From assembly GCA_021397845.1 (NCBI GenBank), contig CM038044.1, forward strand, positions 83,647,942-83,711,941: a DNA stretch of 64,000 bases, given 5' to 3'. The stretch is from Areca catechu. Lineage: Eukaryota > Streptophyta > Magnoliopsida > Arecales > Arecaceae. The translations under genes and the position numbers were made by a program. The notes under the pieces are model-generated. The model saw nothing but the letters and a program-made list of their open reading frames with translations, ran no database searches and was not told the DNA's origin. The stretch's first letter is position 1. Each line of letters opens with the position of its first letter. This document shows positions 12,377 through 23,456 of the stretch, piece after piece.

Positions 12377-12970
12377 ATGGCTTCAAACTTATCACTGAGT
12401 GGCATCTTGGATGCTAATAAGTTAACCAGTTCAAACTATGTGGACTGGTTTAGGAAGAAGGCTGATGGAGCCTGTTTCCATTGTAGCATGTTTGGGCATT
12501 GGAAGAAGGATTACAAGACTTGTCTTGCAAATGTGAAGCTAGATGCAAGTGGTGCATCTAAGGGTTTATACATGATACAAACCAATTTATCATTGAGTGA
12601 ATCTATTTCTAATTACTGGGTATTGGATACCGCATGTGGGTCACATATTTGTAAATCTTTACAAGGACTCCACAGAATTAGAAATTTGAAGAAAGGTGAC
12701 TTCAAATTATATGGGACAATTGGAGAACCCATATACGCTGAAGTTGTGGGCACCTATCTTCTGTTATTATCTTTGGATAATATAATAAGGTTGAAAGAAT
12801 GCTACTATGTCCCAAATATTGTAAGAAACATTATTTGTATATCCTTGTTGTTACAACAAGGATATGAAATAAGTGTAAAGAGCAGTGGCTGCTCTATTCT
12901 TCATAATAATACAATATTTGGGCATGGTTGCTTTATGAATGGTCTTCTAACTTTACTACTCAATGATTAA
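12377..12970 (+). pseudogene. Element C: gag remnant, zinc knuckle and protease
   Basis: Starts MASNLSLSGILDANKL and NYVDWF and, like B, goes directly to KKADGACFHCS with most of gag absent. The knuckle here has C-x2-C-x4-H but its last Cys is Tyr (WKKDY), a different lesion from B. The protease reads WVLDTACGSHIC (DTA where DTG is usual). Then come LYGTIGEPIYAEVVGTY and YYVPNIVRNIICIS. It stops at 12968-12970. The start is the conserved ATG after the leader. Confidence 0.75.
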
Positions 12971-13720
12971 ATACTTCTTATAGATGATTAGAAGAGGAAA
13001 AGATATAATGTCAATATCACATATCTCTAGCTTTGTCGGTTAGGTCATATCAGTGAGTCAAGGATAAACAAGTTAGTCAAAGAAGATTACTTTGACCCTG
13101 ATAATTTTTAATCATTAGAAACTTGTAAGTCTTGCCTTAGAGGGAAAATGATCAAGTCTCCATTCACTGGAAATGGAGAAAGGGCAACCGAATTGTTAGG
13201 TCTTGTACATACTGATGTGTGTGGACCTATGTCAACTTAGGCCAGAGGAGGATATTCTTGTTTCATCACTTTTATTGATGATTTATCAAGGTTCGGTTAT
13301 GTGTATCTTATGAAACACAAGTTTGAAGCCTTTGATAAGTTAAAAGAATATCAGAGTATTGTTGAAAGATAAACTGGACTTAGTATTAAAGCTCTTCGGT
13401 CTGATCAAGGAAGGGAATACTTGTCTAGTGAGTTTTTGAACCATCTCTAGGACAAAGGCATTATTTCTGAATAGACCCCTCCTTATACATCTCAGTTAAA
13501 TGGAGTGGCAGAAAGGAGAAACCGCACCTTGTTGGACTTGGTGAGGTCCATGGTGAGCCTCACAGATCTTCCCATTTCCTTCTGGGGACATACCTTGGAG
13601 ACTGCTACATACATATTAAACAGGGTTCCATCTAAGTTAGTAAGTAGCACTCCATTTGAGTTATGGAATGGTAAAAGACCAAGTCTTAAGTACTTAAAGA
13701 TTTGGGATTTTCATGCTTAT
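12971..13720 (+). pseudogene. Element C: GAG-pre-integrase and integrase, broken
   Basis: In one main frame with many stops: LGHISESRINKLVKEDYF, CLRGKMIKSPFTGNGERA, LLGLVHTDVCGP, FITFIDDLSRFGYVYLM, KALRSDQGREYLSSEF, QLNGVAERRNRTLLDLV and FWGHTLETATYILNRV. The integrase Asp residues are kept (HTD, RSD). Stops fall where B or family members have Gln, Trp or Arg codons. The last 231 bases are open (13505-13735) but the end of that frame is foreign G sequence. Confidence 0.75.
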
Positions 13721-13734
13721 CAAACCCTAACATA

Positions 13735-14233
13735 GAGATTTGGAGTTATACGAAAACTTACCAATGTCAAGCATGTGCCGGAGTTAAAGAAGAACCTGAT
13801 TTCCCTAGGTTATTTGGAGAAGCAAGGGGTATGCCTTTAGCAATCTACCGAGTAGCGAGTGTTTGAAGATAATCAAGGGTGCCTTAGTGGTGATGAGAGG
13901 TAGAAGACTGAGCAACAATCTTATAAGATGAAAGGCTAAGTAGTGACAAATAGTGCAGTGGTACTTGTAGCAGCACAGGAGAAGCAGCTTGCCTACTAGT
14001 TATGGCACTATCGTATGGCTCACATGAGTGATTGAGGGCTCATGTAACTCAGCAAAAAGGGTTCGATTCCAGCACTCAAGAAAGAGGGAAATGATTTATA
14101 TGAGCCCTGCATCTATGGCAAATAGTACAGGATAAAGTTTTCCAGTAGTACCAAGTGGAGTGAAGGTGTTTTGGAGCTAGTTCACTAGATGCATGGAGAC
14201 CAGCACCTGTTTTAGCCACGGGTGGAGCTAGGT
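13735..14233 (+). pseudogene. Element G: GAG-pre-integrase and start of integrase
   Basis: Reads GVIRKLTNVKHVPELKKNL, ISLGYLEKQG, LWHYRMAHMSD (zinc-binding His residues), LSKKGSIPALKKEGN and CIYGK, the classic copia GAG-pre-integrase and HHCC region. At least eight in-frame stops occur. It is cut at 14233 by element F and resumes at 20255 with YFVTFIDDFSRRVWVYL. Confidence 0.75.
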
Positions 14234-15799
14234 TGGTGGGGACACCAGGATCAGACACAAATTACTGGGTCCTATATGGTTTACTGATTAGGGTTTTAGA
14301 ATCTTAGTCATGTGTCATAATTTTGTAAGCAAGTAAGATTGAGTCTGTAATAAGTTGTGACTAGTTGATTTGTCTCAACCCTAGTCAGTCATTAAGTCCT
14401 GTACTTAAGTACTAGTCCAATATCAGTCCAATTTTGTACAAGAGAGGAGATTACGTAGTGTTGGAGTTCTACCAGGCCTCATCCAGGAGTTTAAGGCCTT
14501 CACATATGCACACATCAGCTTGTTGACACCCTAGAATTCTAGATGCCCTCCAGATGCCCTCCAGATGACATGATTCCTCCCAGATGCTATTCTAGATGCC
14601 AAATTCCTTCCAGACTCAAGGGAATATCCTCAACCTAGGGTACCCCTTGATTCAAGGGAGATATCAGCATCTTACTCCAAGAAATTCATGCCTAGGAGCA
14701 AGGTCCAAGGCTTTAAGAACCAAGATTCCAGTTTGATACCCAGAATATACTAGCCCAAGCGCCCCAGCTTCCAGGAGGTCCAAAGCCCATGCGCCCTCTA
14801 CTCTTGGCTGGCCCTTGCTGCCCCTTGAAGCCCAACATGCCTAGGATAGAAGTCCTTCATGAGTTGACCAAGTCCAAGCATGTGGAAGAGTTCAAATGAA
14901 AGAAGGAAAGCTAGTTTTTATTTCATTCAACTTTGTAATCCTAGTTCTATGTTTATTTTCTAATTGTTCTCCCACTTAAATTGTGTAAACCTATCCTAAC
15001 TAAAATAGGGATGAAGTCCTAATAAGAAGAGGGCATGGGACTCTATGAATACCCCACCCCTCCTCTTGTAATGACTAATCTTTTAATGAAATCAAATTGC
15101 TGTTCAATTTTTCCAGAGTTCTAGTGTTCTTTGTTTTTCTTGCGTTTGTTTCTCTACCTGGCCGATCCTTGTTCCTTTGTATTCTCCATGCCCAAGAAGC
15201 CATTCAAGCTTCCAAACATCAGCCACATCCAAGAAGAAGAGCCTTGATGATGCCCCAGATCCAAAGCTACTTCTTCTTCCCAGCCACCAGCACTAACCCT
15301 GCTTTCTTTGTTTTTCTTTATTCCATATTTTGTTTCTTTCATTGCTTACCTATTCGTGCCTAACCTTGATGCTTGCAAGATCCCCGAGGTATTTCCCCTC
15401 CCTAGAGGAGGCTTTCTTTGCCTTCATATCAGATCTAGATTGCCTTCAAATTTTGGAAACTACAGGCTTGTCTTCCAGGCGCCATCTTGAGTGTTGTGAG
15501 ATCTCTTCATCGATCAGATCTTCAAATCACTGCCTGGTACTATCCTTCTCTAATCCTAATTTTTGTTTTGTTGAAGGTTTGCTATCCTAAGCTAGGAATT
15601 TCTCAATTCTCATATCCTGACTTTTATTATTTTGTATGAGCATGCCTGCAATTATGATGATCTTTGCATTGCTATTCATCGTACTAGTCTTTACTTGATT
15701 TTAGAAATTTAGCCTGCAAATTAAAACTATAAAAATTTCTAAAAAAATTAGTTTACTATTTTTTCAGCATATTTAACAATCTTAGAGTATCCCACATCA
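14234..15799 (+). repeat. Element F 5' LTR (1566 bp)
   Basis: TGGTGGGGACACC to CCCACATCA. Closely matches 18704-20249 over its whole length. The TATA position reads CTATGAATACC, mutated compared with the 3' LTR. Confidence 0.85.
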
Positions 15800-15802
15800 G
15801 TT

Positions 15803-15815
15803 TGGTATCAGAGTA
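15803..15815 (+). other. Primer-binding site of element F
   Basis: TGGTATCAGAGTA, three bases after the LTR end. The first 11 bases match the initiator Met-tRNA primer site. Confidence 0.75.
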
Positions 15816-16889
15816 GGTTTAGGATAGCATTCATCTGCATTAGGATCACAAACCCTAATTTCTGCATCCTAATAGCTGCATTAGATGTCTATTTTTCATC
15901 TAATTTTGACCACCAAGGAATTTTATTATTTTGTGAAATTTGCATGTCATGTTCCCTATCTTATTATATATTTTATCATATTTTTTAATTAATTTTATAA
16001 AAAATTAAAATTTATAAAACTTGATATATTAGAAACCCTAACTAAAATCCTGATAATTCTGCATTAGTCCAAAAAACCAAGGATTTGCATCATCATCTGA
16101 TTTTTTTTTTTTGGCATCAAATTTGTTAGAGCTTATCAACACCATCCATCCTCTATTTTTAAATTTTTTGATTTTTTTTCTGCATCAAAATCCATGTCAA
16201 ACACTGCATCAATCCAAACCCTAACTTTCAGAATTCTGTGAACAATGCATACATGACTCAACCTAACATAATCAATTTCCATACACCCCAATCCCAAGCC
16301 TAATTTGTTTGCAAACCTAATCAACCTAAACCAAAATTGCCACCTCATAAAATACACATAAAATATTTTTATTTTTTTGATTGTTATTAGTTGCATTAGG
16401 GCTCATTGAATGTGCATCATTTGATTAACCTAATCTTAAGGGCAATTCACTATCTCAGATCAGGGCAGGATTTCATCACCTATCCTGGGTCCAAAAAAAC
16501 CATCATCATACTAACCCAAGCCTAGTTAAAATTAATTAGACTTTATTTTTCCTAGTGGGCTAGGTGACACCCAATAGGTCGGGTCCGAATTGTGTGGGCC
16601 AACTAGTGCATTTAATCCTATGGCTATTACTGAAAACCGGTATCTAAGTCTAGGGGTCTAGAGTTAAACGACCTAAGTGGACTGGTGGTTTATAATTAGG
16701 ACCCTATGACAAGCAAGGGGAGGCTCCCATCACCCCACCCCCTACCTGGCCAGTGGAAGGATTAGCTACTAGGTTAAGTGTAAGTTGAGTAGACCCATTC
16801 AGTTTTGGCTCTAGGTCGAGGAAATCCTAGAACTACTGATCCATGCATGCTTGGCTGCACCATCTCACTCTGAGTGACTGATTGATTAT

Positions 16890-18014
16890 ATGACCATGAG
16901 ACTAGGAACCCAATATCAAAAGTCTAAACCTCGACCAAACCCAACCATGGAACCCAATTTTGAGACTTTCATGAAATCCCTTACTGATCAGTTAGCCCAG
17001 ATGAGCACCCAATCACAAAACCAGTTTGCCCAACTAAACTAATCCAATATCCAGACCCAAAATCAACTTGCCCAGATTAACCAATCAAATACTCAAATAA
17101 ATCAAAGACTTGACCAATTGATCCAATCCAATAACCAAGCAACCTATAGATCCGAGCCCACAATCTATGAACCCATAACCTTTGAACCCATAGTCTATAA
17201 ACCCATAACCTTTGAACCCATAGTTTTTGAACCCATAACCTTTGCACCCAAAACCTATGAACCCATTACTGAGCCTAAAGTAGAGGTGTATGAGGCTGAC
17301 CCAAGTATGGTAGATGAATATGAAGAAGAGGAGGAGATACTTATAGATGATCTAGAATTAGTTGACCTAGTAGATACCCAAGTAGAAACCCATCTAGACT
17401 TAACTGACCCTGAACACACCCAAACTATAGTGGAAAAGCAGTTAAGGGATGAGGAACCCAACCCTACCATTAGAATCTTACCTGAGAAGCCACTAGATGA
17501 AAGTCCAAGTATAGAGCCCAGTCCTAAATCTCTTGAACCAGAAGACTTTATTAAGGATTTGGCTTATCAGTACCCTCAGGAAGAATCCAATCCTATAGTT
17601 CCCATTAACAATCTCTTCCCTGAGATTAGTGACCCATTCTTCTATCATGAAAACCCATTAGATATACAACAACCCCATAGGGTCAATCTCATTAGTCTAG
17701 ATTTAATCCCTGACACCCGTTCTTACATCTTATTCTATCCAATCAACCTTGAGCCCTTTTCTTACTTTCTACCCCACCAGGCTAACCTAGAATCCACCTC
17801 ATATTTCCTGCCTTTTCTTGAATTTTTTTATGTTTCTTTAACCATTCATCTACATTTTATAGAAGTTTGCATGTTGCATACATTCATTGCACATGTTAGG
17901 TTTGCATCTTACTTCTTACACACTCTATGGCATTTACTAGAAGCTCATTGCAAATTTTCATGTGCACGTCAAACTAGAGTCAAACATAGAGAGTCTATAG
18001 TCCGATATGTTTAG
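16890..18014 (+). CDS. Element F gag-like protein without capsid or zinc knuckle
   Basis: The start ATG begins MTMRLGTQYQ, matching the gag starts of E (MTTRLGTQYQ), D (MTTRAGTPYQ) and M (MSTRNGVPYQ). One stop (TAA, 17040-17042, in place of a Gln codon) interrupts 374 residues. Order: a Gln/Asn-rich helix-prone N-terminus (about 1-85); a run of EPITFEPIV-type short repeats (about 90-130); an acidic linker VYEADPSMVDEYEEEEE, like the pre-protease linker of M; then a segment shared with E and L (LFPEISDPFF, RVNLISLDLIPDT, CMLHTFIAHVRFASYFLHT). No Retrotrans_gag capsid motif or CCHC is present, so how it would be packaged is unclear. Whether it makes protein is not known. Confidence 0.65.
17156..17275 (+). 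repeat. Short tandem repeat coding for EPITF/EPIVY-type units in F gag
   Basis: Imperfect 12- to 15-base units built on 'gaacccataacctttg' give about eight successive E/K/A-P-I/K-T/V-F/Y units. E and L have shorter versions (RFEPITFEPITFKPI in E; SYEPR and SYDPKEP units in L). Confidence 0.7.
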
Positions 18015-18197
18015 GCCCAAGTGTGTCCAATAAATTTCCTTCGATAGGGATGCTTAGTCGAGTCTATTAGGTGTTAGTCTTGAGACCAATAAATCTACAA
18101 TCCTAATCACCTGTCCACACCTATACTAACCTCTGCATAGCATTTGCATCAAGAAATTAGTCAAAAATTAAACATAAGTAATTAACTAACTAAAAAC

Positions 18198-18629
18198 TTG
18201 GCTAATTCTCGAAAGAGAGATAAAGAATTTTCTGCAGAGGATTGTGTTATTGTAAAAGAATTTCATGCTTGCGAAGTTGGCCCATTCAAAATAATGAAGA
18301 GCATTGTACCTAATGCCTATGCACTTGAGATACCCCCTGATTTAGATATTAGCTCCACCTTCAACATCTCATACCTTATAGAGTATAGGGAGCCAGCAGT
18401 GATACCTAACGAGCACCTTGAGCCTATCCCTCCCTTTGAGAGAGAACCCATCCCAAAGTGTCCACATACAATTTGGCCTATTGGTGATGAAAGATTGAGA
18501 GAACCTTGGACGATCAAGCCATCGGAACCCGAGATAGAGGCTATCAGAGATATTTGGTCTATTGGCAAGGTCGACCAAAATCTGAGGACTTGTGGAACAC
18601 TGGTGAGGATTTGCAGCGCCTCAACCTAG
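18198..18629 (+). pseudogene. Element F: integrase C-terminal tail remnant (GPF motif)
   Basis: In the same frame as the gag-like ORF but separated from it by several stops. It reads DCVIVKEFHACEVGPFKIMK, LDISSTFNISYLIEYREPAV and a degenerate chromodomain-linker region. This aligns by eye with the M integrase tail (AGPFRVVKRVG, LGISSTFNITDLVEYREPAV). It is the only pol segment left in F. Retention of this 3' part in F, E and L suggests its DNA, next to the polypurine tract, matters more than its protein. Confidence 0.7.
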
Positions 18630-18703
18630 ACCCTCCTTGAGTTGTTTGAGAGCCAAATTGACCCTTACTCAATGGGATCAAGTTCCTCCCACCCCGTGAG
18701 AAT

Positions 18704-20249
18704 TGGTGGAGATACCAGGATCAGACACAGATTACTGGGTCTCATATGGTTTACTGATTAGGATTTTAGAACCTTAGTCATGTGTCATAATTTTGTAAGC
18801 AAGATTGAGTCCTGTAATAAGTTGAGACTAGTTGATTTGTCTCAATCCTAGTAAGTCATTGAGTCCTGTACTTAAGTACTAGTCTATTATCAATCCAATT
18901 TTGTACAAGAGAGAAGATTACCAAGTGTTGGTGTTCCACCAGGCCTCATCCAGGAGTCTAAAGCCTTCACATCTGCTCATATCAGCCTGTTGACACCCTA
19001 GAATCCTAGATGCCCTAATTCCTCTCAGATGCCATTCTAGATGCCAGATTCCTTCCAGATGCCATGGAATATTTTCAACCCAGGGTGCCCTTTGATTCTA
19101 GGGAGATACCAGCATCTTAGTCCAAGAAATTCAAGCCCAGGAGCAAGGCCCAAGCCTTTAAGAACCAAGTTCCAGTCTGATACCCAGAATATACCAGCCC
19201 AGGCACCCTAGATTCCAGGAGGCCCAAAGCCCATGCACCCTCCACTCTTGGCCGGCCCTTGCTACCCCTTGAAGCCCAACATGCCTAGGATAGGCATCCT
19301 CCATGAGTTGACCAAGTCCAAGCATGTGCAAGAGTTCAAATAAAAGAAGGAAAGCTAGTTTTTATTTCATTCAACTTTGTAATCCTAGTTCTAGGTTTAT
19401 TTTGTAATTGTTCTCCCACCTCAATTGTGTAAACCTATCCTAACTAGGAGAGGGCTGAAGTCCTAATAAGGAGAGGGCATGGGACTCTATAAATACCTGA
19501 CCCCTCCTCCTCTTGTAATGACTAATCTTTTCATGAAATCAAATTGCTGTTGAATTATTTCCAGAGTTCTGGTGTTCTTTGTTTTTCCTGTGATTGTTTC
19601 TCTACCTAGACGATCCTTGTTCCTTGGTATTCATCATGCCCAAGCAGCCATTCAAGCTTCCAAACATCAACCACATCCATAAAGAAGAGCCATGAAGATG
19701 CCCCAGATCCAAAGCTGCTTCTTCTTCCCAACCGCTAGCCCTAACCCCGCTTCCTTTGTTTTTCTTTCTTCCATATTTTCTTTCTTTCATTGCTTACCTA
19801 TTTCATGCCAAACCTTGATGCTTATAGGATGCATGAGGTGTTTTCCCTCCCTAGAGGAGGCTTTCTTTGCCTTCAGACCGGATCTAGATTGCCTTCAAAT
19901 TCGAGAAACTACAGGCTTGTCTTCCAAGTGCCATCTTGAGTGCTGTGAGACCTCTTCATTGATTGGATCTTCAAATCACTGCTGGAACTATCCTTCCCTA
20001 ATCCTAATTTCTATTTTGTTGAAGGTTTGCTATCCTAAGCTAGAAATTTGTAAATTATGGGATCCTGACTTTTATTATTTTGCATGAGCATGCTTGCGAT
20101 TATGATGATTCTTTGCATTGCTATTCATTCTGCAAGTCTTTACTTGATTTTTAGAATTTAGACTGTAAATTAAAATTATTAAAATTTTTTAAAAAAAATA
20201 GTTTACTATTTTTCTACATGTTTAGCAATCTTAGAGTCTTCCCGCATCA
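18704..20249 (+). repeat. Element F 3' LTR (1546 bp)
   Basis: TGGTGGAGATACC to CCCGCATCA, followed by the TSD copy TAGGT. A TATA box TATAAATA lies at 19488-19495. Confidence 0.85.
19488..19495 (+). promoter_or_regulatory. TATA box in the element F 3' LTR
   Basis: TATAAATA, with GC-rich flanks on both sides. The 5' LTR equivalent is mutated. Confidence 0.45.
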
Positions 20250-20254
20250 TAGGT

Positions 20255-20940
20255 ACTTTGTTACCTTCATCGATGACTTTTCTAGGAGAGTGTGGGTGTA
20301 TTTGATTAGGAAAAAATCAGAGGTCTTTGCTCGGTTCAAAGCCTAGAGAGATGAAGTGGAAAAAAAGATAGGAAAGCCAGTCAAGTGCCTGCGATCTGAT
20401 AATGGAGGGGAGTACACCAGTTTTAAGTTTAGAAGCTACTGTGAGGGGAATGGGATCAAACACCATTCATAGTGAAGATGACTGCCCAACAAAATGGCAT
20501 GGCTGAGAGGATGATAGGACATTGACCGAGAAGTCCAGAGCTTGAGGCTGTAAACATCACTACCCAAAATTTTTTGGGGTGATGCTTTTAATTTCTCTTG
20601 TTTTCTTGTAAACAGATCCCCAAATAGAAAACTCAACAGAGGCATTCCAGAGGAGGTTTGGAGTGGGAAGAAGGTGGAGCTTGGCCACCTAAAGAGTTTT
20701 GGCTGCCTAGCATATGCATTGGTGGATGGAGTCGATTGGAGCAAATTGGACCCGAAGTCGCGCAAACTGATCTTCAGCAGATATCCACGAGGCATGAAGG
20801 GTTACCTACTCATGGATCCTAATTTTCAGAGGTACACAATCAGTAAGAATGTTATATTTGATGAGAGGAGCCTTTTAAAGAAGCCTGGGGTTGCAGATGG
20901 AGCAGAAAGGTCTGCATAGGATAGTATAGCGCAGCACTCA
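20255..20940 (+). pseudogene. Element G: integrase core, continued
   Basis: Begins YFVTFIDDFSRRVWVYL, then KPVKCLRSDNGGEYTSF (second Asp and the GGE region) and TAQQNGMAERM, the copia integrase DDE landmarks, followed by a disordered stretch. 20674-20919 gives the C-terminal motifs LGHLKSFGCLAYALVD, SRKLIFSRYPRGMKGYLLMD and RYTISKNVIFDE. Stops and at least two frameshifts are present. Confidence 0.8.
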
Positions 20941-21087
20941 CATACAGGTGATGTGCCATCAGTTTCTACTTCGAATCATGTTCACATTAAGGTGGAGACT
21001 TGCAGGCATGTTCCCACATGTGTGGAGGACCAGCGAGGAGGGACATATGACCAGGAGGAGGTGTAGAAAGAGCCAGACACTACAGAC

Positions 21088-22200
21088 TTGCAGGAAAGCA
21101 CAAGAGGAGTGGCAATGCACAAGCCAAAGCATATGATACAGAAATTGGTGCAGTATGGCTTGGATGAGACCATTTCTTTTGCTTTCATCTCTTCTAATGG
21201 AGATCCAGAGACATTCGAGGAGGCCATGGAGAGTTTAGATAAAGAATCATGGATGCAGACCATGATGGAGGAGATGGAGTCTCTCAGAAAGAACAAGACA
21301 TGGCAGCTTGTGGACCTACCTTGAGGAGCTCAACCCATTGGCTCCAAATGGGTTTTTTTTTAAGAGGGACCCTCGGGGCAAGGAAAAGTGAGGTACAAGG
21401 CTAGTCTTGTAGCTAAGGAATACTCACAGAGAGAAGGAATTGACTACTTTGAAGTTTTCTTTTCCATTGTCAGGCATATGTCTATCAGGGTGCTTTTGAG
21501 CATTATAGCAGCTCAAGATCTAGAGCTAAAGTAGATGGGTGTCAAGACAAAACTTCTTCATAAACATCTAGAGGAGAGCATCTACATGGAGCAGCCATAG
21601 GGGTTCAGAGAGCCTGAGTTAAAGGAGAAGGTCTGTTTGTTGAAGAAATCATTATACGGGCTGAAGCAGTCATCGAGATAATAGTACAAGCGGTTTGGCA
21701 CCTTTGTGAGAAGCATTGGACTTTCCAATTGCAATTTTGAAACATGTGTTTATACTAAATCTTTGGAAGATGGATCCATGGTATGCTTACTCTTGTATGT
21801 AGATGATATGCTGATAGCATGCAAGATTAAGAGAGTTGTACAGGAATTGAAGACAAGCCTATATCGGGAGTTCGAGATGAAGGACATGGGGCATGCAAGG
21901 AAGATATTAGGCATGAAAATTTTTAGAGATTGAGCCAAGAGGTTGCTGCATTTTTCTCAAGGACGTTACATTCGAAAGGTACTAGAGAGTTTTAGGATGA
22001 AGGAGGCGAAACTGATAGCACTACCACTTGCAGGACATTTCAACCTTTCAAAGATTATGTCACCACAGACTGAAGTGGAGGCTCAGTATATGGAGAAAAT
22101 GCCATATTCCTCTGGTGTGGGGATCCTAATGTACACCATGGTGTGTTATAGGCCAGATTTAGCCTATGCAGTGAGTCAAGTGAGCAGATTCATGGCGTAG
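21088..22200 (+). pseudogene. Element G: reverse transcriptase
   Basis: The N-terminal pieces read FEEAMESLDKESWMQTMMEE and ESLRKNKTWQLVDLP. A degraded stretch follows with KYKASLVAKEYSQ-like and MDVKT-like remains, where the Asp-bearing motif is reduced to 'MGVKTKLL'. Then CLLLYVDDMLIACK (YVDD intact), REFEMKDMGHARKILGMKI, a stop at 21931-21933, and FSQGRYIRKVLESFRM plus GILMYTMVCYRPDLAYAVSQ up to 22200. Copia order and motifs are clear. Frame breaks and the altered first Asp motif make it inactive. Confidence 0.8.
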
Positions 22201-22245
22201 CCTGGTAAGGAGCACTAGCAAGCACTGAAGAGGATCTTCAGATAC

Positions 22246-22855
22246 TTGGTAGATTTAGTTGGAGTGGGCATCTATTACAGACTGCGAGGAGGTGCTGAGG
22301 GACACTCTAACATGTCCAAGGATACTCAGGGGCAGATAGAAAGCTTCGTGAATGCTGATTTTGGTGGAGATGTGGATACCCATCGCTCTACAACAGGATT
22401 TATATTCAGCTTGAACGGAGGTCCTGTTTCATGGAAGTCTTGCTTGCAGCCCATAATGGCGTTATCCACCATTGAAGCTAAGTATATCAGCATCATAGTG
22501 GCAGTAAAGGAGGCTCTATGGCTAAAGGAATTGGCGGTGGAGATGGGCTGCAAATAGGAAGCTATCAGGGTGTACTATGATAGCCAGAGTGCACTATTGC
22601 TTGCATAGAACTCCATTTATCTTGCCAGGATGAAACACATCGATATTAGATACCATCATATCAGAGAGCTTGTAGAAGAAGGTGAGGTGGAGCTAGTGAA
22701 GGTTCATAAAAAAGAGAATCCAGCTGATGCACTGACGAAGGTTCTCCTGCGAGACAGCTTTCCCATATACATGGCTCTAGTGCAGTTGATGGACAGGAAA
22801 GAGTTAGATAAGGCCTTTAGGCACCAAGGTGGAGTTTGTAGGACCTAGTGTGGTG
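22246..22855 (+). pseudogene. Element G: RNase H and C-terminal tail
   Basis: Reads FVNADFGGDVDTHRSTTGF (first Asp), SWKSCLQPIMALSTIEAKYI (the usual TEAEY Glu is IEAKY), VYYDSQSALLLA, HIDIRYHHIRELVEEGEVEL and KKENPADALTKVL, all standard copia RNase H landmarks. Two stops, at 22555-22557 and near 22608, split it. HQGGVCRT ends the protein and overlaps the polypurine tract and LTR start, as usual in Tork-like elements. Confidence 0.8.
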
Positions 22856-23456
22856 CTTCCAAGGATCAGGGGGCCAAGGCTAAGGCTAAGGTCCAATGCC
22901 CATGAGGTGGTCATGGGATTTCTATGTCTAGTTTGGGCCCTAAGGTGAAAGGCTGTTAGCCTTTCGGGTTTTGAGGTTCAGGGGACTTGAGCCTCAAGGG
23001 GCTAACTTGTATTGGGCTATGTTTGAGTCCTATGTAGGTGAGATTGAGTTTAGACCAAGGTGTACACGGGCTTGGGTAAACACAATCTCTTATCAAGTTA
23101 GCTAGAGGGAGTTTTTGGGTTAGGTCAAATTAACTTAGTATATATATATCTTGTTTATGGGGTTGATTTGAGTGAAGTTAATGAAAAATCATTTTCTCCC
23201 TTATACTCTATCTCCTCCCTTCTCTCTTCATCTCTAATTACTTTCCATATCAGAAGAAAAACCCTAGCCACCACATCCTAGGGCAAGGAAGAAGGAAACA
23301 TCAAGGTATTTAGATTCCTTGTCAAGCTAAGAATACCTAGCACCTGAGTTGGAGAGCTATCCCATGTTCCTTGCTTTTGGAGTTCGACCATGGGTGTTTG
23401 AGGCATGATTCCTACTGGTTTGAGGTGCCAAAGAAAGGAGTTTTAGATCTAGAATA
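22837..23456 (+). repeat. Element G 3' LTR, first part
   Basis: TGTAGGACCTAG follows the polypurine tract AAGGTGGAG (22826-22834). It is interrupted at 23456 by element E and continues at 31552; the combined length is 966 bp. The TSD GAATA of E is at 23452-23456. Confidence 0.65.

Larger units (their letters stand above)
11031..13720 (+). mobile_element. Element C: copia internal region of the B family, 3' truncated
   Basis: Primer site at 11033-11045 (TTGTATCAGAGCC, one mismatch to the Met-tRNA site), a 1.3 kb leader, the same deleted gag as B, protease and integrase. The sequence parallels B up to 'tttcatgcttat' (13709-13720) and then switches abruptly to a different copia element (G). RT, RNase H and the 3' LTR are missing. 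Confidence 0.75.
14234..20249 (+). mobile_element. Element F: non-autonomous gypsy-derived LTR element, complete with TSD
   Basis: Two LTRs (14234-15799, 18704-20249) flank 2.9 kb of internal DNA, with the 5-bp target duplication TAGGT at 14229-14233 and 20250-20254. It has a Met-tRNA primer site (15803-15815), a leader, one long gag-like frame (16890-18014), a remnant integrase C-terminal tail (18198-18629) and a polypurine tract (18680-18703). Protease, RT, RNase H and the integrase catalytic core are absent. E and L share this plan. Confidence 0.85.

Noticed and set aside
14056..14075. A tRNA-like B box (ggttcgattcc)
   Set aside because: It lies in the readable GAG-pre-integrase of G (KKGSIPAL). 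No A box or cloverleaf can be built around it.
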